From Carex sylvatica (Eukaryota > Streptophyta > Magnoliopsida > Poales > Cyperaceae), in NCBI GenBank assembly GCA_964058845.1, contig CAXKVR010000167.1, forward strand, positions 1 to 64,000: a DNA stretch of 64,000 bases. Direction: 5' to 3'. Position numbers and translations under genes: made by a program. The notes beneath the pieces are model-generated. The model had not been told where the DNA came from. It ran no database searches and worked only from the letters and a program-made list of their open reading frames with translations. Positions 23,633 through 33,910 of the stretch are shown here, one piece after another (the first letter of the stretch is position 1; every line of letters begins with the position of its first letter).

Positions 23633-25277
23633 GGTACTTAAATATTCCTGTTAAAGTCCCAATCCCCTCCCAACAAAAAATGAAAAAGATAAAATTCCAT
23701 AACAAATATTTTGATGGCATGCAGATTTGCAAATTCAGAAGTAATTTCCATGTGCACAGTGCACCCCTAGCCTTCTAAATTTATATGTTGACCTCCTTCC
23801 CATTTTAAGCTCTTATCAGTCTATCAACTTCAGTCCCTTCCTTCCACAAAGATATCATCAAGATATGATCCTTTCCTTCTCTCACCATAACTCTATTACA
23901 TCATTTCTATCTAGGACCCCCTTCATGGTCCATCTCACATCATTAACCTACAATCAGTGTCCTATATAATTAACACAGCGAAAGAAAAATAAACAAATAA
24001 ATAAATTCTAACACAACTTTTTGAGTCGCCCTATTTTTAAAATTGCATGCACCAGTTGGGCTAAGATTGTTAAGAGCTATATAGCCCAAAAAACCATTTA
24101 CTAGGGTCCGGCATGGAAAAGAAAGATCCAAGAACAAATTTGATCAAGATCTCTCTTAGAGTACTTGAGAGTAGGTCCAACACCCATCGGATATACCATC
24201 CGATTACTTTGGTTCGACAGGTTCAAACACCATCCGATATACTTTAAGATTCATATACTCCGTTTCAAAGTTCGTGCCTACTTCAATTTCCGTGCACACA
24301 GATTTAAGACGGATCGGATAGTCATGAAGTTTATTGGACTCAAAAATGGATAAACAACCAATAAAATAAAAAAAAATTTAAAAATGAGAGGAGCTAGAGA
24401 ATTAGCAGCTTGGTTTCTTTGGGTCTGTATCTTGTCTTGTGCTTCGAAGAAAGTTGGATGGAGGTATAGCACGGATCTCAATGCACGCTTGACCGGTCAG
24501 GTGGCAAGCATATATGGTGAGGAGGCCAGCAACTTTTCTTTTACCGGGATTACTTCACTGTTTATTAAATCATTTAATATCTTATAGCAGTTTAGCAACA
24601 TTTTTATGCTTCATGATGCATAATATTTTTCAACTAGCAACAAACCTGAGAATTCAGACCGAAGAAATTCAGCTGAAAACTAGTAAAGGAAAGAGAAAAA
24701 AAATTCAATCCGATAAAGTAACTATATATCACAGATGAAGTCTACCTTAGCTGAACTGTTACCTTGTGGATGCTGCATTAGCAGATGTTTTATTGCCTTT
24801 TGGATCTCAGTGATATCAGCATAGGCTTCTGAATTTGAATTGTACAAAACTTAATGCACCAAACTGTCAAAATTGTTGGTTGAAAGCTACTCAATCGCTA
24901 TGCATGTGAGACAACACATGTCTATTGATTAACAAGCTTGTCAAAATGAACTTTTTTTTTTTTGGAGAACTTAGCTGAGGAAGTAATATAAAAAAGGTCA
25001 GAAATTCATTTATATGGAACAACAATTCTTATTCTGGTTTCCTCAAAACAGCAACTCGGTGATGAATGAGGATTCTAAATTATCAAAAGTTAACATACAA
25101 ACAGCCAGAAACTATTGCCTCTTTCATAGTTCAAAACCCAAATACAAACACAACTAACAATATCAGTGAACTCTAAAACATCAAGGACCTCCTTCGTCTT
25201 AATTCTAGTTTTAATTTATAAAATGGTCATCTTTACTTAAATCCGGCTTTGTTTTCATGAAAAGGCCATTAGCCTAC
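23633..25277. other. Non-coding, nothing recognised
   Basis: AT-rich intergenic DNA. Frames at 24165-24353, 24278-24587 and 24514-24738 overlap one another on both strands and show no domain. A pair of CCATCCGAT(T/A)TACTTT-like words lies near 24200 and 24230. Confidence 0.45.
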
Positions 25278-25725
25278 CTACAAGCGAACTTTCTTTGTCT
25301 TCAATTTTGCTTTTGCCTTTCCCATTCCATCTGGGGGAACATCTTTTTCATTGACTACATTTTCAAGTACCTTCATTGCTTCTTCACGGGGAAGCAAGCC
25401 CCACTCAATCATCCTAAATAGAAGGGTAGGTATTTTTTAGTGTTTTAAGAATGTATTACAGAAATATTAACATTCCACCTGGTTTTTAACCATTAGAAAT
25501 ATTCAGTTAAATAATTTCTTTGATACCAGCAACAAAAATAATGCTGGCAAAAATTGTTTTGGTACCAGTTGGGTTACTTGCTGGTTTTAATGCTGACCAG
25601 TGTATTTGTGACCAAATCTGAGAACTGTTTTCAAGTAAAAAGGGGAAAACTCACCACTGTCTAGCGAGTTCAATGTCAGGCAGTTGCTGGTAGAGCGACT
25701 CCATGAATATCCTAAGTGGGTCCCT
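25278..25725 (-). pseudogene. C-terminal exons of a small unknown plant gene (orphaned)
   Basis: Two minus-strand exons join cleanly. Exon 25725-25655 (after GAATGCAG, before donor GTGAGTT) encodes a stretch with RDPLRIFMESLYQQLPDIEL. Exon 25413-25278 (after TATTTAG) starts MIEWGLLPREEAMKV, has a lysine/alanine-rich tail KAKAKLKTKKVRL and ends at TAG (25280-25278). The split codon TG+G across the intron gives tryptophan in frame. The pattern (R)DP..-SLY.QLP..E.A..W-M.E.GLLP.E.A resembles an uncharacterised plant family I only vaguely recall. A possible upstream exon (about 25998-25940, lysine/arginine-rich) lacks a good donor. No further 5' exons are seen until 29.58 kb, so the gene looks broken. 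The joined exons themselves carry no stop. Confidence 0.55.
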
Positions 25726-25794
25726 CTGCATTCAAACAATATATACTTCAGGTATATCAATCTCCAAATACTAAAACTGAATCCAAATACTAAA

Positions 25795-25897
25795 ACTGAA
25801 GTACAATTGTACCTTGACGCTAGTCAAATTAGTGGAAAATATAAAGTTCCTTTTTTGTCAGTAAACTGAAGTACAATTGTACCTTGACGCTAGTCAA
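25795..25897. repeat. 33-bp direct repeat, 70-bp spacing
   Basis: The 33-base segment starting ACTGAAGTACAATTGTACC occurs at 25795-25827 and again, unchanged as far as I can see, at 25865-25897, upstream of the acceptor of the exon at 25725-25655. It contains the palindrome GTACAATTGTAC. Confidence 0.85.
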
Positions 25898-26501
25898 TTG
25901 TATCTAGAGAGAAATGGAATATAATTATGTGATCCTTCGGTTGTTCTCTATCCTGTGAAGGCTCCAGCTGTCGGTCTCTCTTCCTCTTTTGCTTTTTCTG
26001 AAATACGACCTCAAATTTTCATCAAAGTTAATTATCGGACTATTGCAAGTGTGTCATATGCCAATTGACATTCATTGTCAATACCACAAAATCTCATTTT
26101 ATTTTCTATTACGTACATATTTATGTTTGCTAAAACCATAAACCGTCCCATAATGACAAATAAGATGGCAAAAGCAGTTAGTAGTACAAACGGAATAGGT
26201 GGTTTCTTTATTTTTTTTCTTTGTAAACCACAAATTCTCAACCACTAACTCAAAAATAAATATTTCTGCACTACTTCTTATTCGATCCAAACGTTCCCTA
26301 AAAATTTATATTCCTATTATTTAATTAAAAAGAATGTTGAGTCGATAATGCTTAAAGAAAAAAAAATTGTCGATGCTGAAACAGAAGCTAATTAAACTTT
26401 TATTTTTACGCTTGTTCATAAATATTTTTAGTGCAATTAGCGTATTTTAGCATATTTGAGTATATTTTTATTTGTTTTAGCATATTTTTATTGCAATTAG
26501 G
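25898..26501. other. Non-coding spacer before the PMD pseudogene
   Basis: Holds the possible extra exon of the unknown gene (about 25940-25998, minus) and AT-rich sequence. I searched here for the left end of the PMD-bearing element (CCGACATTTTT preceded by AAGTCAGTA) and did not find it. Confidence 0.45.
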
Positions 26502-28538
26502 ATGGCTAGAGGACGGCTTAGGAGACCACCCGCAACCGACCCGGTTGATGAGCCCATTCCCAGTAATAGCAAGAACCATTTCAGTCCTTTATTATAGATG
26601 CCTCACAATGAGCATCGAGTCTCACTGGCATCTAAAGAGGTATTTTATTACTTTTTTTGTTTTTTAAGTTTAAATTTGTTGAGTTTTTGTATTTTTAGGT
26701 TTTCATATTGTTTACTTTTTTCAACTTGTCCCTGACGGCTAATATTCTTCAAATTATAGTTGAAAAGTAAGCAAATCTATGGGCCGATACTTCTATTGCA
26801 GCATTGGTCATGGTCACGACTACCGGTGAGGGTACCTGAGCCGAACGAGGATCCATGGGGAGAGCCTGATAATGAAAACTGTCCGGCATTTGGCATGAAA
26901 TGGTACGGACATCACTTCTACAAGGACAACCCTCACAGAAAGTCAGTAGGTATCAGGGTGGTCCGAACTCAGATTCAGAGTCTGAGTGAGACGCAAGTGA
27001 TATGGGATCCGTATCATGAGCTATACACTGAGGGGAGGCTGCCGTAGATTGTAGTAGATGATCATGAGATGTGGTTCTACAGGGGTCCGCTGGTGTGCTT
27101 CTGGATAGTGGAGCATCACTATCCAGACCGGATGTCCCGTCAGTTTCGATATCCTGCACTCATCTCCACAGATCCAGATGTCCCGAGATCGGTGATCATT
27201 TCTCTACACGGGTAAGTTATGTTCTCTTTAGTATTTTTGTACTTAACATTAGTTCTTCGGTTTAAATTGCAACTAATATATTAATTACAGGATAAGCCAT
27301 ATTAATAACCTCAATAGAGATTGGAGTGAGTACACTCGGAGCATTACAACAGGGCAGCGAATATGAGTGCCAACTTGTGGCAGATGCCGGAGGCTGATGG
27401 GATGCAGTTCCAGGGAGATCCCTTATTGAGATATCAGGCTTGGTGCCAGCAGGTCTGCATGGCATCAGTATATACAGAGGGAGATTATGGCAATTTTCTT
27501 CGCTCCATGATCTTCGACGATGATGGTTATACCCATTGGCCGAAAAGGTGCTCGCCAGGTAATGCACCTAGAATAACACATTTTTTTATCTAATCTAACT
27601 TTTTTTTATCTAAGTTTGTTTGTTTTTTTAGTTGCTACTATAGATTAAAAGTGCCGGGCATGCAATCGTTTGTCTTGGAAACACGGATATAGAGCGTTTG
27701 GGCATTATGTGTTGAACTTGGTTGCCCCATGCATTGATGACCACAGCCAGTCCGCTAAGCTAGTCACCATGCTACGAGACGCTGGAGAGGAAATTGATTG
27801 GCGCAAAGTGCAAAAGGACGAGCCCGACGCGCCACCTGTTATGGCTTCTCATATGCCATCGCCACCCCACGAGCAGTCGGAGTGGGACTACCATCGTTGG
27901 GTATATGGTATGTCCAGTTGGCATGGCTATCTTGACGCCCATGGACGACCAGTTCTTCCCCCGGTATGTAATTCTTTATTTTATTTTAGATCAAGATAAA
28001 ATTTCGTACTTCAGTAAATTTCTTCTTTTATTTTAAGCCAAGATAGTTAAAGTTTACTAATTTATTGGTATCCTTGCAGGGTCCTGCCTACATGCTGCCA
28101 CCGCCTGAGCCACATGAGCAGCATGAGTCTCCGGAGATCCACCATATGCAGGATGACAGCTTGAGTTTAAGCATTGCAGATCTAGTTGGAGATGATCAGT
28201 GGGATACAGCCGCCTCTCCGCGTCAGCTGTATCCAGCGAGGGCTCACGATTGGGAGGCCTCTGGTAGCGGGACTTAGTCTGACTATGCGTTCCAGCTTAC
28301 GGACTCTTTATTTCGTACCCCTCTGCCACCGCCAGCTACTCATGTGGCCCCTATTTTTGAGGATCCATGGAATAGAGCACTCATGATGAGCATAGAGGCC
28401 GAGCCTGAGGAAGAGGTTACATCAGCTCGTAGAGCGCCGGGCGGAGAACTAGAGTGGGATGACCGGCATGAACGGAATTTCAGTAGAGAAAATAGAGGTC
28501 AAGCAGCTCACCGATTTACCCCTTCGGATTGGCGCTGA
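26502..28538 (+). pseudogene. Plant-mobile-domain (PMD / MAIN-like) transposon protein, broken
   Basis: The start ATG is at 26502 (MARGRLRRPPATDPVDEP). Pieces in order: exon 26502-26639, then about 26757-27211 with YGPILLLQHWSWSRLP, TQVIWDPYHELYTEGRLP and PLVCFWIVEHHYPDRM, the hallmark core of the plant mobile domain (Pfam PF10536). Next come 27291 to about 27560, about 27635-27964 with a SEWDYHRW stretch, and 28080-28538, ending TPSDWR at TGA. GT/AG borders fit at 26640, 27212/27290 and 28079. Defects: stops at 26595 (TAG), 27047 (TAG, after GRLP) and 28275 (TAG), and a frame change near 27340. The N-terminal third of the usual domain is missing. PMD proteins are either transposon-borne or host genes acting in silencing; this copy sits inside an element and is inferred to be transposon cargo. 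Confidence 0.75.
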
Positions 28539-28812
28539 TAGAGAGTTTTTTTATAGTTTTAGTTCAGTTTAGCTATGTTGTGTTTTAGTATGTTTGAGTT
28601 TAGTTTTATATTTTTTGTTGTAGTGTATTTTAGTTTTGTTATGTTTTATTATGCTTGGAGTTGAGCTATGTTATATATTTTTATCGTTTTATGGTAGTAT
28701 TTATACAATAAAAACACCTTACACAAAAAAAAAATATAATAACAAACAAAAATAAAAAATAACAAAAAAAAATCACTTGTTAAATTCGCAACACAATAGA
28801 ATAAAATTAAGA

Positions 28813-29165
28813 ACAACTTTGCACCTCTGGTTGACATAGCAAGACATCTTCAAAAATTACGAAAATTGACCGACATATAGTCTTAACATCTTAGAACAAG
28901 ACTGTGAAGTTTCATACAAAATCTCAAAATAGATCGTGAGATATCATCTCTCAAAAATTGCCCGAACTGCTGAAGGAGTGCTTCTGAGCCCAAATTTACA
29001 TCTCTGGTTAACATAGCAAGACATCTTCAAAAATTATGAAAATTGATCGACATGCAGTCCTAACATTTTAGAACAAGACTGTGAAGTTTCATATAAAATC
29101 TCAAAACAAATCGTGAGATATCATCTCTCAAAAATTGCCCGAACTGCTGAAGGAGTGCTTCTGAG
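28813..29165. repeat. Two 176-bp subterminal repeats shared with FB2
   Basis: Two units, starting near 28813 and 28978, with GTGCTTCTGAGCCCAAA at each unit end. They match the repeat in foldback element 2 along their length (CTTTGCACCTCTGGTT, ACAAGACTGTGAAGTTTCAT, GAGATATCATCTCTCAAAAA). The spacing is the same, and AACAATTCAAACTAAT follows in both elements. Confidence 0.85.
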
Positions 29166-29299
29166 CCCAAACAATTCATACAAATCTCTAACTTAACAAT
29201 TCAAACTAATCTAAATTACAAACAAACTGAATAACATAATCTCCAAACACAAACTAAACTAAATTCCAATAAACCCTAAACCCTCTTTAAAAAAAAAAA

Positions 29300-29497
29300 A
29301 AATTGAAACCGTAAATATTCTATACGGTTTGGAATTTTAATTCGAAACCGTAAATATTCTGTACGGTTTGGAATTTTAATTCGAAACCGTAAATATTATG
29401 TACGGTTTGGACATTTTTAAATTTTTTTCCAGACCCCGGTTATTCTTAATAATTTGTTTTATTTTTTAAGTATTTTTAAAAATGTCGGAAGTCAGTA
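29300..29497. mobile_element. Right end of the PMD-bearing element with three tandem hairpins
   Basis: After a poly-A run, three near-identical palindromes AAACCGTAAATATT-N-TACGGTTT sit head to tail (about 29307-29410), spaced by GGAATTTTAATTCG. The element then ends AAAAATGTCGG at 29488, the same terminal bases as FB2. The next nine bases, AAGTCAGTA (29489-29497), would be the target duplication, but the left copy was not found. The element is therefore left-truncated or rearranged. Confidence 0.65.
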
Positions 29498-29527
29498 ACA
29501 CCTTTTCAGGATGATCCTACTCTGACC

Positions 29528-29585
29528 TGAGCTATTCTAGCTCCTCCCGTTCACCGCTTTCTCCAGCTTTCCTCTTCTTCCCCAT
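29528..29585 (-). pseudogene. Possible first exon of the split unknown gene
   Basis: On the minus strand an ATG in good context (AATCAATGGGG, 29585-29583) opens MGKKRKAGESGEREELE, then TAG at 29534-29532. Possible donors are GTGAACG inside this stretch and GTCAGAG just after the stop. The lysine-rich start matches the style of the basic exons at 25.3-26.0 kb on the same strand. I infer, without proof, that this is the 5' end of that gene, separated from it by the PMD element. It faces SWI3B head to head, 542 bp from start codon to start codon. Confidence 0.3.
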
Positions 29586-29765
29586 TGATTAATCGACAGG
29601 AACGGATTTGGGATATGGATCAAAATAAACTATCGGCTACCGTTTTTCTCACGCGAACACGCCTGAAGGGAGTGAAAATATTTTTCTAACTAACCGTCTC
29701 TAAAAGAAATTAAACTTAGACTTATGTAGGCCATAACTATAACTTTTAATCTACTTTGAACGGTT

Positions 29766-29983
29766 CAGATCTGGAGAATGCTATCCTCTGTGGAGTTTTT
29801 CTGTACGGAGCTGTGAGGAGTTTTTAATCTGGTCCGTTCATTTTTAATCGGATGGATCAGAACAAAGAACTGTTCTTTTAAGATCTAATCTGATTCGTTC
29901 GATTAAAACGAACGGACCAGATTAAAAACTCCTCACAGCTCCGCACAGAAAAACTTCGCAGAGGATAACATTCCTCAGATCTG
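29766..29983. mobile_element. MITE in the SWI3B upstream region
   Basis: A perfect-looking hairpin of about 218 bp. The left arm is CAGATCTGGAGAATGCTATC ... GGAGTTTTTAATCTGGTCCG, and the right arm is its inverse (29885-29983). Arms of about 97 bp surround a 22-bp loop. It ends about 45 bp upstream of the SWI3B TATA-like box and lies between the two divergent start codons. Confidence 0.8.
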
Positions 29984-30025
29984 CTTGCACAAAGAAAAAC
30001 AGGCTTTATGGAATAAAAACATCAC

Positions 30026-30038
30026 GGCCCATATATAA
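30026..30038 (+). promoter_or_regulatory. Likely SWI3B core promoter: GGCCCA element and TATA-like box
   Basis: GGCCCA (30026-30031), a site-II-type element common in promoters of plant housekeeping genes, abuts TATATAA (30032-30038), 90 bp before the SWI3B start codon. The pair lies in a small palindrome CCATATATAATTGATATATGG-like block (30029-30049). Inferred from motif and position only. Confidence 0.5.
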
Positions 30039-30127
30039 TTGATATATGGGGGGGCCTTTCTAAAACCCCCCTTTGAGGAAAGTAACAAAAAGAACATTCG
30101 CAAAAAAAAGGAACCCTCTCTTTTCCA

Positions 30128-33100
30128 ATGGCGGATCCATCTCCGGCTCCGCAACAGCCTCCGTCCGCTTCAACTCCTCCCCCCGTGCACCTTCCGTTAC
30201 AAACCCTGCAACAACTTCCGACACAAACAGAGTTACAAAAGCCGTCAGTCGGTCCTTCATTAATAAAAGCCGAGAAGCCTGGTCCCACCGCCGCCACGCC
30301 GGAGCTCTCCACCACAGACACGCCGGAGATCCCCGCCGCCGCCTCCACCGTCTCTTACACCATCATCATACCAAGCTGCTCAGGTGAGTAATGTTTTTCT
30401 TTCATGTTTCAATCAAGGATAAGAGAAGTAATTGATTGAATTTGCATATAAATAAAAAAGTTGTTTTCGTAGTCTTGAGATTTTTTTTTTGCATCGCTTG
30501 TAATTTTAATAGCGTGGTTCTCATGGGATGAAATTCATGACACTGAGAGGAGGCTTTTGCCAGAATTCTTTGATGGGAAGTCGACTTCCCGCAACCTCAC
30601 TTCCTACAAGTACCTCAGAGATGCTATAATCTCGAGGTTCAGAAGTCAACCTACACGTAAGCTCACTTACACCGAGGCCAGGCGGGGACTGGTGGGAGAT
30701 GTAGGGTCTGTCAGAAAGGTGTTTGATTTCTTGGAGGAGTGGGGGTTGATTAATTATACTCCCCCGCCGAAAAAGGGAAAGGAGGAACCTGAGGCGAGAG
30801 GTGGTGAAAGGAAAAATGGAGGTTATGGTAAGAGAACATGCACAAGCTGTGGCGCTCTATGTAGCCTTCAGTGCTTCACCACTGCCAAGGTATCTACTTG
30901 CCTCCTACTGTAAGCTATTATTATTTTTAAATCTCCAATTAAGCATTGGGCAAAATAATCCATGATTAAGGTTTTAAATATGAAAATTTTACTGGTTATT
31001 GTGCACGGCCATTGTAGATGCCAGTGAAATAACAGTACCTAGCGGATACTTTTTTAAACCTGTTTTTTTTTTTTTTTAATCTAGATTCTGATATGTTGTT
31101 TGATGCACTAATAATTTTTTTTTTTTTTTTTTTTTGTAAAGGCAAATATGACTCTTTGTGCAAAGTGCTTTGTGAAAAGCAACTACCAAAGGCCTGGGCT
31201 TAGCTCGGCAGACTTTAAACGGGTGGATTTGCTTGAAGACCCAAGACCTGACTGGACGGATAAGGAAACCCTGCACTTGCTTGAGGCCATATTGCATTCT
31301 GGCGAAGACTGGAAAAAAGTAGCTGAATATGTGGCGAGTCGCCCAGCAAAAGACTGCATTGCCAGGTTTCTTATCTCATCTCATCTTATGTAAACTTACA
31401 CAAACTATGTCTTTGCTGAAAATTAAGAACAATTTTTGTTTAAAAAAAAAAGGGTAGCTTAAAATAGCTACATGCTTCATTAAATTGTGAAACGAAGACT
31501 ACTACAAACTTGTTCTGTATCAACCCAAATATGCTAGCTAAAACCCACGACAAACCCAATGGGATAATGGTCTCAGCCTTACCTATCATGTACATTATAA
31601 TGTTTAAAACATGCAAAGTTACAAATTGGGAACTGCTTAGCCTATACTTTTTTGTGCCTAAAAAAGTCATCATAGACTCCCCATATTAACAAAATTTCCT
31701 CAGCCCACCAGTGTGACCAGCAACACACATAGCTGGTACCAAAGAAAATTTAGAACTTGAATGTTCACTTTTCAGGTTTGTGAAATTATCTTTTGGGGAG
31801 CAGTTCATTGGGCCCAAAGAAGGGGACAACGGTTCTCCAGAGCATGATGGAGATGAGGCTGATGAAAGTGAGAGTGTGAAGAGGCGGCGGCTCAGTCCAT
31901 TGGTTGATGCTAGTAATCCTATCATGGCACAGGTACTTCTTTGATCTGTTTGAGATGAAGTATCTATTTTCTAATTGAAGTACTTGTGATCAAGATTTTC
32001 AATATTGGTGGATTAAGGCAATTAAAATGTTTTTCCAGGTTGCTTTCTTATCTGCAATTGTGGGGCCACATGTCGCTGAGAACACAGCTCAAGCAGCCAT
32101 CTCTGCACTATCCAATTTGGATGCAAATGAGGCAACAGATGTAACTGAGCCTTCTGTTACAGACACAAAAGAAGGTAGGAGTTATTGTGTTACTAAATGA
32201 GTCTTTTGTATAGTATGCTATTCTCATTTTGAGAGATTTGCGATATATTAGCTAACAAGGTACATTCCATTAATATGTTACAAGTTACAAACAACAACAA
32301 CAACAACAAACAACAACAACCAAGCCTTTAGTCCCAAACTAGTTGGGGTAGGCTAGAAAACAAGGTACATTCCATTAAATATTAAAACATTTGTCCTGTT
32401 GTTGAGCTTTTTTATCCGTGGCCCTGGATTGAATTGAACTCAACTTAAGCTGGCTCAGATGTTGGTATCAAGTTAATTTAAGTAAAAGAATTTGTGTTAA
32501 TACGGTATGTTACCTTGTTTTGCCGCTTGGGTTCTGTTCGCAAATAAATTATAAAATATTGGGTGTCTAATTCTAGTACAGGAAATGATTGTTGTTATTG
32601 AAATTTTCTATTTAATTTTGAAATGATTGTTGTTATTGAATTGCTGTCTAAGAAGGCCTCCTTGTACATACCCTCTAGAAAGCAATAAAACAATTTTTTA
32701 GTTGTTTTTCTTTAATTCCATGTACTTCAGAGGTGTAGTTGACCCCTTAAAAAGGAAATACTTGTGCACCGTGAGTAGAGATAACTAAATTAGACAATAT
32801 GTTTTCCCAAAGTTATCTGAAGGAAAAAGTAGAAATTAGGAATACAAGTATGTCTTGAATGTGCATGTAGTAAAAATGTAATGATATATTAAACATATTA
32901 GAGAATTTCTTTATTTTCAAAATGAATACAAGTAGATATCAGATGCATTGTTATGGCACAGATTATGAGATTATGTTTAGGGTAAAGATAAGACAGATAA
33001 AGGAGGATTAGGGGTGAATAGCTTTCAAATTTTGATTCACAATTCTCCTTGCAACAATCAGTATTTGCCCTTTTATAGAACTACTAGAATTTCCCAAGGA

Positions 33101-33910
33101 AATCATAAACATGGAATAGAAGAAACAATAAACTTGTTGCAAAACAAATATTAAAATAATAGAAAATCTTAAAAAAAACTTGAGACAAAAGAGACATCGC
33201 CTGCATATAATAAAAAAAATTTGGGCCTTGAAATATTTTGGACCTACGTGGGTAGGTGAAGAATGAAAATTGAAGTAAAATAGTAGAGAGAGAGAGATCT
33301 GATCTCTTTGAACAATGAGACTTGATTTAGTTGTTTCTTAGTGATTTAGGCAGGATGTTGAAGTATAACGACCAAGTACTCTGGCATTATGGGGGTGATT
33401 GCTCCTAATTAATATCCATCTTTTTTTTTTTTTTTGGTAGTATTCTAACTAGGTTTTATTTATTTTTAGATTCAGCAGTAAATGATCCCATTGCAACAGC
33501 ACAGTTGGAGATTGAGAAGGAACAGCAAGATCTGGAGCAATCTGTATCTGATATTATAGAAGTGCAGGTATACTGTCTGTTTGCAGTGGATCTGGCATGT
33601 ACCTGTACATTTAGTAAAAAAAAATACTTGAATATGGCTTTGTGTGTGTGTTTATAATCTAACTGGGCTTCAACTTCTACAGATGAAGGAAATGCAAGAA
33701 AAGATTGTACGGTTCGAGGAGATGGAGTCGATAATGGAGAGGGAAAGGTTGCAAGTACAGTACTTGAAAGATTTGCTATTGGCCGACCAACTAGCAGTTG
33801 CACAGCATCAGCACAGAGGGGCTATGATGGCTCGAGACAATGTGAATACTTGGGAGAAATTGAGATCCGTTAATGAGGTCATTGATAGAGGCACCACAAT
33901 TCTTCTGTAG
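30128..33910 (+). CDS. SWI3B: SWI/SNF complex subunit SWI3B
   Basis: Core subunit of plant SWI/SNF chromatin-remodelling complexes in the nucleus. Exons: 30128-30383, 30513-30889, 31142-31365, 31776-31932, 32039-32174, 33470-33567, 33683-33910. All introns are GT/AG and all phases join, giving 491 residues, near the length I recall for Arabidopsis SWI3B (about 470). Seen: a proline/threonine-rich N-terminus (1-85); a SWIRM domain (about 87-168, AWFSWDEIHDTERR to EEWGLINYTPP); a cysteine cluster (C195, C198, C202, C206, C217, C220); a SANT domain (about 247-290, DWTDKETLHLLEAIL, DWKKVAEYV); an acidic segment, a basic KRRRL motif, and a C-terminal coiled coil (about 417-465, QEKIVRFEEMESIMERER). 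Cysteine-rich, SANT and coiled-coil order is that of the SWI3 family, and the short form without long C-terminal extension points to SWI3B. No stop or frameshift, so it is probably functional. Confidence 0.93.
32254..32378 (-). mobile_element. Truncated Au-like SINE in SWI3B intron 5
   Basis: The insert 32274-32358 is flanked by the exact 20-base direct repeat AACAAGGTACATTCCATTAA (32254-32273 and 32359-32378). On the minus strand it reads AGCCTACCCCAACTAGTTTG, GGACTAAAGGCTTGGTTG and a (TTG)n tail, the 3' end typical of the plant Au-type SINE. Only the 3' end is present. The perfect duplication indicates a recent insertion. It lies far from both splice sites. Confidence 0.8.

Noticed and set aside
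26940..26955. AAGTCAGTA near 26944 as the left target duplication of the PMD element
   Set aside because: The nine bases match, but they lie within the PMD coding part and are not followed by the terminal CCGACATTTTT.
30022..30391. Several frames on both strands over SWI3B exon 1
   Set aside because: Shadows of the GC-rich, proline-coding first exon; only the frame from 30128 joins the later exons in phase.
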